From Verrucomicrobia bacterium Tous-C9LFEB (GTDB taxonomy: Bacteria > Acidobacteriota > Terriglobia > Terriglobales > Acidobacteriaceae), in the NCBI GenBank assembly GCA_903970445.1, contig CAJCIP010000005.1:50143-114142 (forward strand): 64,000 nt of DNA, written 5' to 3'. Position numbers and translations under genes: made by a program. Each line of letters starts with the position of its first letter. Position 1 is the stretch's first letter. The notes beneath the pieces are model-generated. The model saw only the letters and a list, made by a program, of their open reading frames with translations. It had not been told where the DNA came from and did no database searches. Shown here piece after piece: positions 36,825 through 45,472 of this stretch.

Positions 36825-37886
36825 CTATGCAATAACGGCTTCGAGCTTCTCTGCGAAAGCCTTGCCCTTACGCGCAGCTGCGGCGTTCTTGTGGAAGGCG
36901 TAGCCGGCGATGAGTGGAAAGGCGATCGTGGCCTCGGCGAAGACCATTTGCTCGTACGTGAGGTCGACCTTGCCCCAGGAGCTTGCTTCCTTAAGCGTGG
37001 AGCCGGAGAGAGCGCCGTCGCGAGCATCGGCGACCGTGATCTGGATAGCGTACTTGTGCATCGAGGCTTCAACGCCGAGAATGTCGGCGGCCACGACAAT
37101 ATCCTGCGCGAAGTTTTTGGGAACGCCGCCGCCGATCATGAGCAGACCCGTGGTGGGGTTTGCGATCTTGATCTGGGTGAGCTCATAGAAGTCCTTGCCG
37201 GAGTCGATGGAGACCATGGCCTTGCCCTGGCGAGCATGCTGGTGTGCAACCATCCCAAAGCCAAAGGAACAGTCCGAGAACGCCGGGCAGAAGATCGGCA
37301 CATCAAGCTCGTAGCAGGCGAGGATGATGGAGTCGTTGTTGCCGTTTTCTGGCGTGCGACCGTTTTCCTTCAGGTAGCGCCCCATTTCGCGGATCAGTTC
37401 GCGTGAAGAGTACGGCCGCGGATCGAGTGAGTTGATGATCTTTTCGGTGGTCTCGTCGCAGATGCGGAGCTCTTCCTCGTCGATGAACGTGTCGTAGATG
37501 CGGTCGATCATGAGCTCGCGCAGGTCGGCGTCGCCGCCGCCGTACTTGTACTCGTCGCTCGCGATGTAGTGCTTGAAACCGAGCGCTTCAAAGAAGTCCT
37601 GGTCGACGATGTTGGCGCCGGTGGAGACGATGGCGTCCACCATGTGGTTGCGCACGAGGTCGACGATGACCTTCTGCAGGCCAGCAGAGATGAGGGAGCC
37701 GGCGAGGCAAAGGATGACGCCGCATTCCGTGTCGCGGAGCATCATGTCGTAAATGGAGGCAGCACGCGCGAGGTCGCGAGAGCTGTAGGCCATGGAAGCC
37801 ATGGCGTCGACCAGCGGAACAACGTTGTATTCGCTGATGTCGATGTGCTTGATGGGGGTCTGGAGGAGTTCTTTTTTCGTAGGCAT
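36825..37886 (-). CDS. Deoxyhypusine synthase-like protein (bacterial family member)
   Basis: 353 residues with the NAD-dependent deoxyhypusine synthase fold. The catalytic-Lys segment EASSWGKVDLTYEQ retains the Lys (residue 306), and GGGVPKNFAQDIVVAADILG gives the glycine-rich segment. Bacteria have no eIF5A, so the substrate is not the eukaryotic one; known bacterial relatives act on polyamines, and the real role is unknown here. Compared with human DHS (GGGVAKHH) the position of the spermidine-site His is Asn/Phe. The ribosome-binding site is weak: the bases before the ATG, GATAAAATTATC, look promoter-like, and a leaderless message is possible. Confidence 0.88.
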   Translation of the reverse strand: MPTKKELLQTPIKHIDISEYNVVPLVDAMASMAYSSRDLARAASIYDMMLRDTECGVILCLAGSLISAGLQKVIVDLVRNHMVDAIVSTGANIVDQDFFEALGFKHYIASDEYKYGGGDADLRELMIDRIYDTFIDEEELRICDETTEKIINSLDPRPYSSRELIREMGRYLKENGRTPENGNNDSIILACYELDVPIFCPAFSDCSFGFGMVAHQHARQGKAMVSIDSGKDFYELTQIKIANPTTGLLMIGGGVPKNFAQDIVVAADILGVEASMHKYAIQITVADARDGALSGSTLKEASSWGKVDLTYEQMVFAEATIAFPLIAGYAFHKNAAAARKGKAFAEKLEAVIA

Positions 37887-38000
37887 GTCAGGGATAATTT
37901 TATCGTCTTCCCAGTGCGCTGAAACAGGCTTCTATGAATTTGCCGTCACAATGGCGCCCTTGGCCTACGATCCTTATCGCATCACCTCTGCAATGGGTTT

Positions 38001-38326
38001 CTACGCGAAAGGTATCTCCACTTCCAGGAAGTCTCCGGGCTGAGATTGATGGATGGCGGCCGCAATTTCGTGCAAACAGAGCCGCACTTGCGGCCACTGT
38101 GGATTTGTTAGGACCACAATTGCGATCTTCCGATTCGTCAAGTTTTGCTGGTATCGGATGTTCTTGTCGTTGGTCAGGAAAAATCGAAGCCTTCTTCCTG
38201 GGCCCGTTGGATCAATTCACCGTTCTTCAACTCGTGCCACCCCAGCCGCCATGCCGAGGTGATCTCATGGTCGGGAAGACTTTTACGTATAGCCCAGGGA
38301 ACACCATTGTCGAACAGGACCTTCAT
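38001..38326 (-). pseudogene. Frameshifted DUF5615-type (PIN-like) toxin
   Basis: The ATG at 38326 overlaps the antitoxin stop (ATGA). The frame reads MKVLFDNGVPWAIRKSLPDH and continues to EEGFDFS, then stops. Adding one T in the A5/T5 run at 38179-38183 restores FDFFLTNDKNIRYQQNLTNR and runs on to TAG at 38001, giving a normal 108-residue DUF5615/Mut7-C-like toxin. The total (326 bases, one short of 109 codons) fits a single-base loss. It could be a real inactivation or a homopolymer sequencing error. Confidence 0.85.
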
Positions 38327-38559
38327 CAGGCGTAGGACGGCTCCTTATCCAAACTCGAGGTAGCAAAGTGCAGGACGGCCTTGATCTTCTCGGGTTCGAT
38401 TTCGAAAACCTCCGCTATCTCGGCTGGTGACATACCCGCTTCCAGATTCGAGAAAACGAGTTGCACAGATGTTCTGGTTCCTTTGAAAACCCAGGCTCCG
38501 CTAACTTTGCCCGGAACGCTTTCTACATCCGGGCAATGACTCCAATCCAGATTTGCCAT
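38326..38559 (-). CDS. DUF433-family antitoxin
   Basis: 77 residues, beginning MANLDWSHCPDVESVPGKVS and ending in an AEVFEIEPEKIKAVLHFATS helix-turn-helix-like region, as in DUF433 antitoxins that pair with DUF5615 proteins. A strong GGAGG lies 8 bases before the ATG. Its stop overlaps the toxin start by 4 bp, the usual toxin-antitoxin coupling. DUF433 members act as DNA-binding antitoxins that probably autoregulate. Confidence 0.85.
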   Translation of the reverse strand: MANLDWSHCPDVESVPGKVSGAWVFKGTRTSVQLVFSNLEAGMSPAEIAEVFEIEPEKIKAVLHFATSSLDKEPSYA

Positions 38560-38605
38560 GTGTGCACCTCCGTTTTCTCAAGATACGCCGCGGGTGAGGC
38601 GGTGC

Positions 38606-39511
38606 CTACTTCAAAAATGCCTCGATCGCCGCATCGAGCTTTTGTGGCTGGTCATACATGATGAAGTGACGTGAGTCGTCGATGCGGATGAGCTTCACGT
38701 TGGGCATGGACTGATAGGCATCGTGGTAGATCGAGTCAATCGCTGCGGCATCTTTGGTTGCAGCGGCGTCGTACGGATAGATCATCAGCGTTGGGGTTTT
38801 GATTTTTGCGATATCGCTGCGCAGGTCAGTCTGCAAATCTTCAAACATGGCGTTGACGAAGACTGTGCGGTCGGTAGAGACGGAGCTGGCTGCGACGAGC
38901 TTTTGCGCGTCCGCGTTTTTGACCATGCCAGATACAATCATCGGCTGCATGGCGGCGAACTGTGCGTCGGGCATGGAGGCCATCTGCTGCCGCATCGCCT
39001 CGGCCTGCGGCTTCACCGCGTCGACCGTGACGTGTGGATCGAAGACGACCGCGTAGAACGGAAGAGCATCGACGATGACCATCTTCGAAATATCGGTGGG
39101 GTATTTGTCGGCGAGCATCAGCGCGAGCAGGCCTCCAAGTGAGTGACCGATAACGACAGGGTGCTGCTTGCTTGCGACGATGTATTGGTGCAGCTCTTCG
39201 ACGATGCCAGGAAGGATTGGGCCGCTGGCGTTTGCGCCCGCTGGAGCGCCCGCGAAGCCCGCAACCTGCACGATGTGCAGCCGGTACTTCGGCGCGAGCA
39301 GTTTTATTTCTCCGTCCCACACGGCTTTGGAGCTTGCCAGGCCGGGGATAAGGATCACGTCTGGATTACCGACACTCCCAGCGTCGGTGATGGTAAACCG
39401 AGTCGGAGCGGTTGTGGCCGCGTGCGCTGGCCGGCACAGCAACATGATGCCCGCTACAAAAAATACCGCGGTCATCAACCATTGGAGCTTCGTAATCATT
39501 GCCTGTTTCAT
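38606..39511 (-). CDS. Exported alpha/beta hydrolase
   Basis: 301 residues from ATG 39511, which has GAGGGAAG just upstream; a longer frame to 39607 is unlikely. Signal peptide LMTAVFFVAGIMLLCRPAHA is seen. The fold is marked by VILIPGLASSKAVWDGE, the nucleophile elbow VIGHSLGGLLALMLADKYP, and a terminal IDDSRHFIMYDQP with the catalytic His. Substrate is unknown. Confidence 0.88.
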   Translation of the reverse strand: MKQAMITKLQWLMTAVFFVAGIMLLCRPAHAATTAPTRFTITDAGSVGNPDVILIPGLASSKAVWDGEIKLLAPKYRLHIVQVAGFAGAPAGANASGPILPGIVEELHQYIVASKQHPVVIGHSLGGLLALMLADKYPTDISKMVIVDALPFYAVVFDPHVTVDAVKPQAEAMRQQMASMPDAQFAAMQPMIVSGMVKNADAQKLVAASSVSTDRTVFVNAMFEDLQTDLRSDIAKIKTPTLMIYPYDAAATKDAAAIDSIYHDAYQSMPNVKLIRIDDSRHFIMYDQPQKLDAAIEAFLK

Positions 39512-39621
39512 TTCTTCCCTCTTGAACTGCAATATCGTTGTGATTTCTATCGTGCTCGCGACGCGAGCTGCATGGCAGTGTTGCCAGTCAGTCATCGCTT
39601 GTGACATTTGTCAGGCCGGAG

Positions 39622-39813
39622 CTAGTCGGCCTCGAAGATCTTTTCAATCGGCAGAGCGAACAGCTTCGCGATGCGGAAAGCCAGCGGCAGCGATGGATCG
39701 TACTTACCGGTCTCGATGGCGTTTACGCTTTGCCGCGAGACTTCGAGCTGCTCGGCAAGATAGGCCTGTGACCAGCTGCGATCGGCGCGTAGTTCACGGA
39801 GTTTATTCTTCAT
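39622..39813 (-). CDS. XRE-family helix-turn-helix regulator
   Basis: 63 residues from ATG 39813 (MKNKLRELRADRSWSQAYLA), which overlaps the end of the upstream membrane protein gene by 11 bp. The HTH is SWSQAYLAEQLEVSRQSVNA followed by IETGKYDPSLPLAFRIAKLF. It belongs to the small single-domain YozG-like class commonly paired with a membrane protein. It probably represses its own operon through the repeats at 40257-40308. Confidence 0.9.
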   Translation of the reverse strand: MKNKLRELRADRSWSQAYLAEQLEVSRQSVNAIETGKYDPSLPLAFRIAKLFALPIEKIFEAD

Positions 39814-40237
39814 CGGTGCCGACCCGGCTGCGGATGGTTTGCACGGCATTGACGATGCCCATGCTCATCCAAAACGTGACGAACTCAGTAAATGGCGGCA
39901 CCGCAGTGATGGCACCGTAGCTTCGAAGGAAGTCGGTGAACGCGGTGAAGCCAAGCGTGATGGCGATGGCCCAGAGCATCGAAACGACTGTCTGGTGGCG
40001 CTTGAATTCATCGCGCTCGTCGCGCAGGTAGAGTCCGACAACCAGCAGCATGAATAGGATCGGGATAGTCGGCAGCGCGGCCGCGAAGTAGAGCTTGGTG
40101 GCTACCCAATGGTGCGTTCGCACGAGCGGCGTCACGAGCCAAACCATAAGTATGTAAAACAGCATTACCACGACTAAGCGCTGCGTGTATTGCTTGGCTG
40201 CCTTCGATGGATTACTGCACCAGAACTTCCAATTCAT
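39803..40237 (-). CDS. Four-helix membrane protein paired with the XRE regulator
   Basis: 144 residues with a strong AAGGAGG ten bases before the ATG. It has about four hydrophobic segments (LVVVMLFYILMVWLVTPLV, LYFAAALPTIPILFMLLVVG, VSMLWAIAITLGFTAFTDF, FVTFWMSMGIVNAVQTI). Its 3' end overlaps the XRE start. Such XRE-plus-membrane-protein pairs are common in acidobacteria and other bacteria, but the stimulus is unknown. Confidence 0.85.
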   Translation of the reverse strand: MNWKFWCSNPSKAAKQYTQRLVVVMLFYILMVWLVTPLVRTHHWVATKLYFAAALPTIPILFMLLVVGLYLRDERDEFKRHQTVVSMLWAIAITLGFTAFTDFLRSYGAITAVPPFTEFVTFWMSMGIVNAVQTIRSRVGTDEE

Positions 40238-40256
40238 AGTTGGTCGCCCTCCTTAG

Positions 40257-40308
40257 TGACAAGCAAACTTTACGTCAAGCACGCTTGTCATGTCAAGCAC
40301 CATTGACA
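40257..40308. promoter_or_regulatory. Operator/promoter repeats upstream of the membrane protein-XRE operon
   Basis: TGTCAA-N6-TTGACA (40291-40308) is a perfect 6+6 palindrome; CAAGC-AC-GCTTG lies at 40276-40287 and TGACAAGC at 40257-40264. On the minus strand TTGACA (40296-40291), an 18-base spacer and TAAAGT (40272-40267) can form a promoter, so the palindromes overlap it. This arrangement suggests autorepression by the XRE protein; that is inference. Confidence 0.55.
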
Positions 40309-40374
40309 CAAATATTTGCGGTCCGAAGTGGGCGCACGCGGAGTCCTATTAGGCTAAGTACGGAGACCCGCAGC

Positions 40375-41697
40375 ATGAACGTGAACTTCGCCGAACGCGC
40401 GCACAACCACAACTGGAAGCTGGACCCCATCGTGCGCTCGCTGCTGGATACGGACTTTTACAAGCTGCTAATGCTGCAGTTCATCTGGAAGAATTTTCCG
40501 CGCACAAAGGTGACGAGCGAGATCACGAACCGGACCGTGCGGGTGAAGCTGGCGGAGCGGATATCGGCAAGTGCGCTGCGCGACCAGATGGAGCATGTGC
40601 GCGGGCTACGCTTTCGGCGATCGGAGCTGGTGTGGCTGGCGGGTAACACGTTCTATGGGGTGCGGCAGATTTTTGAGCCTGCATTTCTTGATTGGCTCGA
40701 GCACGGTTTCAAGCTGAGCGCCTATGAAATTTCCGAGCACGATGGGCAACTTGTCATTCGCTTCTCTGGACTGTGGACCGAAGTGACAATGTGGGAGGTG
40801 TATTCGCTTGCGATTGTGAGCGAAATGAAGACGCGGTCCGCACTCGCAGAATTAAACGAGCTTGAGCTGGATGTGCTGTATGCGCGTGCGAAGACGCGGC
40901 TGTGGGACAAAATCGAGCAGCTTCGCCATGTGGAAGGTCTGCGGCTTTCGGACTTTGGAACAAGGCGGCGGCACAGCTTCTTGTGGCAGGAGTACTGCGT
41001 GGAAGCGCTGGCTGCGGCGCTGAATGCGGATGGCAGCAATCGTATGACGGGTACTTCGAATACTGCAATTGCGTACAAGCACAACCTGGAAGCCATTGGC
41101 ACGAATGCGCATGAGCTGCCCATGGCCTTGGCGGCGATGCATTCGCTTGGCAGCGATGAGGAGTTACGTGCGTCGCAATATCGCGTGCTTGAGCTTTGGC
41201 AACAGAGCTATGGCGGCGAGCTGCTGATCATGCTGCCGGACACGTTCGGCACGACGCAGTTTCTTCAAGGCGCACCCGATTGGACAGCACGATGGACCGG
41301 TGAACGCGTGGACTCAAAGGACCCGTATGTTGCCGGAGATGAGTACATCGAGTGGTTAGAGCAGCGAGGCGCGGATCCGCGCAGGAAACGCCTGATCGCG
41401 TCGGATGGCCTGGACGTTGGGGACATCATCGGTCTGCATGAGTACTTCGGGAAACGTATTCGTTTCTCGGCCGGCTGGGGCACGCTGCTGACGAATGACT
41501 TTCGCGACTGCCATCCGCGCGGCGCAGACACGTTTGAGCCGATCAGCCTGGTTTGCAAAGTGACCAGCGCGGATGGCACTCCAACGGTGAAGTTGAGTGA
41601 CAACCCGAACAAGGCGACCGGGCCGGTTGACGAGGTTGCCCGCTACCGGCGCGTGTTCGGCAGTCCTGTGCTGGCTGAGCAGCCGGTGCTTGTTTAG
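40375..41697 (+). CDS. pncB: Nicotinate phosphoribosyltransferase
   Basis: Uses PRPP to convert nicotinate to nicotinate mononucleotide in the Preiss-Handler route to NAD. About 440 residues from ATG 40375 (MNVNFAERAH), with GGAG nine bases upstream; the frame extends further but without a good start. Family motifs: LLDTDFYKLLMLQFIWKNFP and RFSGLWTEVTMWEVYSLAIV, GTSNTAIAYKHNLEAIGTNA with the autophosphorylated His, and FGKRIRFSAGWGTLLTND. Convergent with the S9 peptidase gene, 23 bp apart. Confidence 0.94.
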   Translation: MNVNFAERAHNHNWKLDPIVRSLLDTDFYKLLMLQFIWKNFPRTKVTSEITNRTVRVKLAERISASALRDQMEHVRGLRFRRSELVWLAGNTFYGVRQIFEPAFLDWLEHGFKLSAYEISEHDGQLVIRFSGLWTEVTMWEVYSLAIVSEMKTRSALAELNELELDVLYARAKTRLWDKIEQLRHVEGLRLSDFGTRRRHSFLWQEYCVEALAAALNADGSNRMTGTSNTAIAYKHNLEAIGTNAHELPMALAAMHSLGSDEELRASQYRVLELWQQSYGGELLIMLPDTFGTTQFLQGAPDWTARWTGERVDSKDPYVAGDEYIEWLEQRGADPRRKRLIASDGLDVGDIIGLHEYFGKRIRFSAGWGTLLTNDFRDCHPRGADTFEPISLVCKVTSADGTPTVKLSDNPNKATGPVDEVARYRRVFGSPVLAEQPVLV

Positions 41698-41720
41698 CGC
41701 GTTCTCCTCGTGCCTTCGCT

Positions 41721-43874
41721 TCAGCGGCCTGCGTGTGCCGATGCAGCGTTTGGCAGTAGCGGCTCGACGCCCAGTTCGTACATCAGGAATGCCTCGTTCA
41801 TCGCGGTATCTTTCAGCGAGTCGTAGCGGCCGCTCGAGCCACCATGGCCACCATGCATGTTCACCATAAAGACGAGCGTGTTCTTGTCGGTCTTGGTGGC
41901 GCGGAGCTTAGAGACATACTTCGCGGGCTCCCAATACATTACCTGGCTGTCGTCGAACGAGGTGCGGACAAGGATGTTTGGGTAGTTCTTCGCTGTGACA
42001 TTGTCGTAAGGCGAGTAGGTTCGCATGTAGTCGAACGCGGCCTTCTCATTAGGATTGCCCCACTCTTCATACTCGGCGACGGTGAGCGGAAGCGACGCGT
42101 CGAGCATGGTGTTCATCACATCGACGAAGGGCACGAGGCACAGCACAGCCTTGTAGAGGTCGGGGCGCATGTTGGTGACGGCGCCCATCAGCAGGCCACC
42201 GGCGCTGGCGCCTTCCATGCCGACACGGCCTGGCTTGCCATAGCCCTGCTTGAGCAGGTACTCGGTGGCGTCCGTGAAGTCGGTGAAAGTGTTCTTCTTG
42301 GTCATCATCTTGCCACCGTCGTGCCAGGGGTCGCCTAGCTCGCCACCGCCGCGAATGTGCGCGAGTGCGTAGACAATACCATGATCCATCAGCACCAGAT
42401 TCTTGACAGAGAAGGAGTCAGGAATGACAGCACCGTATGAGCCGTAGCCGTACTGGTACAGAGCATTCTCGCCCTTGTGGAAGAGGTCTTTGCGGTAAAC
42501 AACAGTGACAGGGATTTTGGTGCCGTCTTTGGCTGGTGCCCAGACGCGCTCGACCGCGTAGCTGTCATGATTAAACCCGCCAGGAACCTTTATTTGTTTG
42601 AGCAAAGCGGACTTGCTGCTGTTCACGTCGTACTCGAATGTTGATGGCGGTGTGATGGGTGATTGGTACCCGTAGCGGAATTTGGTTGTGGAGAACTCGG
42701 CGTTCGTAGCAGGGGCTACGGTGTAGACGGCTTCCGGAAGCGCAATGCTCTTGGTGAGTTGGTTCGGCTGCACGATGCGAATCATCGGCAGACCCTGCAC
42801 GCGCTCAGTGACGACATAGAAGTTCTGGAAGACATCGACGTTTTCGAGCGGTGTGTCAGCTCGCACGGGGATTACTTCTTTCCAGTGGTCCTTTCCAGGC
42901 GTTTGCGTGGGAGCCGTCACGAGGCGGAAGTTCTTGCCGGTATCGTTCACCACGATGTAGAGCGTGTCGTTTCCTTCATCCACGCGGTATTGAATGTTTG
43001 CTTTGCGCGGCTCCACGACTGTCCATGCGCCAAGCGGCTCGTTTGCGGGGAGAAGGCGGACTTCGCTGGTGATGTGGCTCTCATCGTACAGTTCCATGTA
43101 CTTGCCGTCGCGGGTCTTGCCGACGAAGATGTTGAAGCGCTCGTCTTTGTCTTCGTAAACGAGGGGATCAGGCGCTGGCTGCGAGAGCGCGTGACGAAAG
43201 AGCTGGCCTGATCTCTTGGAGACCTGGTCTTCGGTTGTGTAGAAGAGCGTGTGGTTGTCGGAGGCCCAGTCAAGCGACGTGACGCGCTCGGCGGTATCAG
43301 GAAGCACGGTTCCCGTGCGCAGATCTTTCACATGCAACTTGTATTGGCGGAAGCCGATTGTGTCTGTGGTGTAGGCGAGGAGGTTGTTGTCGTCGCTTAC
43401 TTGAAAGCCGCCGAGCGACATGAACTTTTCACCCACAGCCATGGCGTTCAGATCGAGCAGCACCTCTTCGGTGCCGGTCATAGACCCCTTTCGACGGCAG
43501 AAAACAGGGTACTGCTTGCCCTCGATGGTGCGCGTGTAATACATGTAGCCGCGCTGCGGGTACGGCACGGAGTCGTCGGTCTGTTGGATGTGCGAGAGCA
43601 TTTCTTTGTACAACGAATCCTGAAGCGGCTTCAGTGGCGCAAGCACTTGGTCGGCATAGGCATTCTCCTGCTCGAGCAGCGCTTTCACCTCGGGGCTCTG
43701 TCGCTCTTTCAGCCACGCGTAATCGTCGACAAGGACCGAGCCGTTGATCGGGTGCTCGGTGTGGATCTTCTTGGCGACTGGAGCCGGAGGGGACGGCAGA
43801 GTTTGCGCGGAGGCGCACGCGGCTGGTATCGAGAAAAGCAGGCTGCAGAAAAGAAGCGCTGAAAGTGTACGCAT
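41721..43874 (-). CDS. Prolyl oligopeptidase (S9A family), exported
   Basis: 717 residues with a signal peptide (LLFCSLLFSIPAACASAQ). After it is the S9A N-terminal beta-propeller domain, and in the C-terminal hydrolase domain the nucleophile motif GMEGASAGGLLMGAVTNMRP (GASAGG), the Asp region NILVRTSFDDSQVMYWEP, and the catalytic His in NMHGGHGGSSGR. It cleaves short proline-containing peptides, presumably in the periplasm. Monocistronic; divergent from the S1/P1 nuclease gene, with starts about 60 bp apart. Confidence 0.93.
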   Translation of the reverse strand: MRTLSALLFCSLLFSIPAACASAQTLPSPPAPVAKKIHTEHPINGSVLVDDYAWLKERQSPEVKALLEQENAYADQVLAPLKPLQDSLYKEMLSHIQQTDDSVPYPQRGYMYYTRTIEGKQYPVFCRRKGSMTGTEEVLLDLNAMAVGEKFMSLGGFQVSDDNNLLAYTTDTIGFRQYKLHVKDLRTGTVLPDTAERVTSLDWASDNHTLFYTTEDQVSKRSGQLFRHALSQPAPDPLVYEDKDERFNIFVGKTRDGKYMELYDESHITSEVRLLPANEPLGAWTVVEPRKANIQYRVDEGNDTLYIVVNDTGKNFRLVTAPTQTPGKDHWKEVIPVRADTPLENVDVFQNFYVVTERVQGLPMIRIVQPNQLTKSIALPEAVYTVAPATNAEFSTTKFRYGYQSPITPPSTFEYDVNSSKSALLKQIKVPGGFNHDSYAVERVWAPAKDGTKIPVTVVYRKDLFHKGENALYQYGYGSYGAVIPDSFSVKNLVLMDHGIVYALAHIRGGGELGDPWHDGGKMMTKKNTFTDFTDATEYLLKQGYGKPGRVGMEGASAGGLLMGAVTNMRPDLYKAVLCLVPFVDVMNTMLDASLPLTVAEYEEWGNPNEKAAFDYMRTYSPYDNVTAKNYPNILVRTSFDDSQVMYWEPAKYVSKLRATKTDKNTLVFMVNMHGGHGGSSGRYDSLKDTAMNEAFLMYELGVEPLLPNAASAHAGR

Positions 43875-43936
43875 GCCCGGATGCTAAATCGAAAGTCGTT
43901 GCGGGCTGGAACTTTTCTCCTCGATATACTTCCCGC

Positions 43937-44875
43937 ATGCGTTCTTTTCCTGCTTCCGTGCGCTTCGCCGCCGCTGCTTCCCTGCTTTGCCTGCTTCCAA
44001 GTCAGTCAGCGTGGGCCTGGGGACATACGGGCCACGAGTTGGTGAACCGGCTGGCGATCCAGTTCCTGCCAGCGGATACGCCGGCCTTCTTGCGTAACGG
44101 ACATGCGCTCGACACAGTGGAGTATTTTGGGCCGGAGCCGGACCGCTGGCATAACAAGTCGGAGCAGGAGCTGCGCGACCATGAGTCGCCGGACCACTTC
44201 ATCGACATGGAATACGCGAATCTTGCAGGCACGTTTCCGCGTGAGCGCTATGACTTCATCGTCGCGGCGCAGAAGGCGGTGGCCGAGCACCCGGAACTGA
44301 AGCTGTCACCGGCGAGGATTGGCTTTCAGCCGTGGGCGGTGGAAGAAGCCTGGCAGAAGCTGAAGGTCGACATGCGGTACTACCGCAAGCTGCTCGCAAC
44401 AAACCAGGACATGGCCCCCGCGGAGATCGCGATCCTGTACGACTGCGGGATTCTTGGGCACTACGTGGGCGATGGGTCGCAGCCGCTGCATACCACCATC
44501 CAATACAACGGCTGGACAGGTGCGAACCCGAGCGGCTATACGACCGATCATCAAATCCACGCAAAGTTCGAGAGCACCTACGTCAGCGCCGACATCAAGC
44601 GTGATGACGTGGCGGCGATCGTGGCGACGACGAAGCCGCAGGTCATCAACGATGAGTGGGCGCAATATTTGGACTATCTGAAGCACAGTAACGGTTTCGT
44701 TGAGCGCGTGTATCAAATCGAGAAGACTGGCGGCTTCGACGGCGCCGGGTCGCCGGAAGCGAAAGCCTTCACCCAGGAGCGGCTCGCGGCAGGAGCGACA
44801 GAACTGCGTGACCTGATCTACTCCGCCTGGGTGCACTCGGCCGATCCTGTGGAAGAGTACAAGGGACCGCAGTAG
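43937..44875 (+). CDS. S1/P1-family zinc nuclease, secreted
   Basis: 312 residues from ATG 43937 (MRSFPASVRFAAAASLL). The signal is cut before W-G-HTGHELVNRLA, so the N-terminal Trp and the His of GHTGH are zinc ligands as in S1 and P1 nucleases. Further ligand motifs are DHFIDMEYANLAG and GILGHYVGDGSQPLHTTIQY (H-x3-D-x4-PLH). It would degrade single-stranded nucleic acid or 3'-nucleotides outside the cytoplasm. An upstream frame start at 43865 overlaps the divergent gene and lacks the signal. Confidence 0.92.
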   Translation: MRSFPASVRFAAAASLLCLLPSQSAWAWGHTGHELVNRLAIQFLPADTPAFLRNGHALDTVEYFGPEPDRWHNKSEQELRDHESPDHFIDMEYANLAGTFPRERYDFIVAAQKAVAEHPELKLSPARIGFQPWAVEEAWQKLKVDMRYYRKLLATNQDMAPAEIAILYDCGILGHYVGDGSQPLHTTIQYNGWTGANPSGYTTDHQIHAKFESTYVSADIKRDDVAAIVATTKPQVINDEWAQYLDYLKHSNGFVERVYQIEKTGGFDGAGSPEAKAFTQERLAAGATELRDLIYSAWVHSADPVEEYKGPQ

Positions 44876-44878
44876 CAG

Positions 44879-45406
44879 CTACTCCTCCAGCGCTGCGCGT
44901 TCGGCCGCAAGGCGGAGCTCGCGGCGCTTCATGCGTGCCTGCGTCCTTTCTAACGCCGGACGCAGTGTGAGTGCGAGCAACGGAGCGGCGAGCGCTGCAA
45001 ACGCTGCCCATGCCACGAGTGCGTGCCATTCCCATTTCCAAAGCAGACGGGTTGTGGTCCACGGGTGTGCGCGTGCGGCGTAGAACAACGCATCCAGGCT
45101 GAGAGGAAGCGCCGCGGTGCGGAAGAGAATGCTGCCGAGTTTTACGAAGACTGGAAAGAGCAGCAGTTCCAGCGGGTAAACGAGGTGGTTCACGATCTGC
45201 GAGGCGACGAGGTTCAGGCCTAAGGCATAGGCGGCTGCCAACGCGAGCAAGGTGGTTGAACCAAGCAGCGGATTCACGCCGACGACGAATCCGACTGCCA
45301 ACGACCAGGCGAGGCGGTCAGGCGTAACGCCGCGACGGAGCAACCCGGTGATTGGATCGATCAGCTTGCGGCGGAGAAAAGATTTGTGGACGGGAACCTC
45401 GGACAC
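44879..45406 (-). CDS. DUF2062 domain membrane protein
   Basis: 175 residues. The DUF2062 region starts RRGVTPDRLAWSLAVGFVVGVNPLLGS with three hydrophobic segments following, and the C-terminus is an Arg/Glu-rich helix (RTQARMKRRELRLAAERA). Function unknown; homologs occur next to lipid or cell-envelope genes. Its stop is 3 bp after the S1/P1 nuclease stop (convergent). Confidence 0.85.
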   Translation of the reverse strand: MSEVPVHKSFLRRKLIDPITGLLRRGVTPDRLAWSLAVGFVVGVNPLLGSTTLLALAAAYALGLNLVASQIVNHLVYPLELLLFPVFVKLGSILFRTAALPLSLDALFYAARAHPWTTTRLLWKWEWHALVAWAAFAALAAPLLALTLRPALERTQARMKRRELRLAAERAALEE

Positions 45407-45472
45407 CTCCTTATTCTGACGCGGTAATCAGGGAAGCGCGCTGGTTCGAAGGAAAGTTTGCGGTTGACGGCA

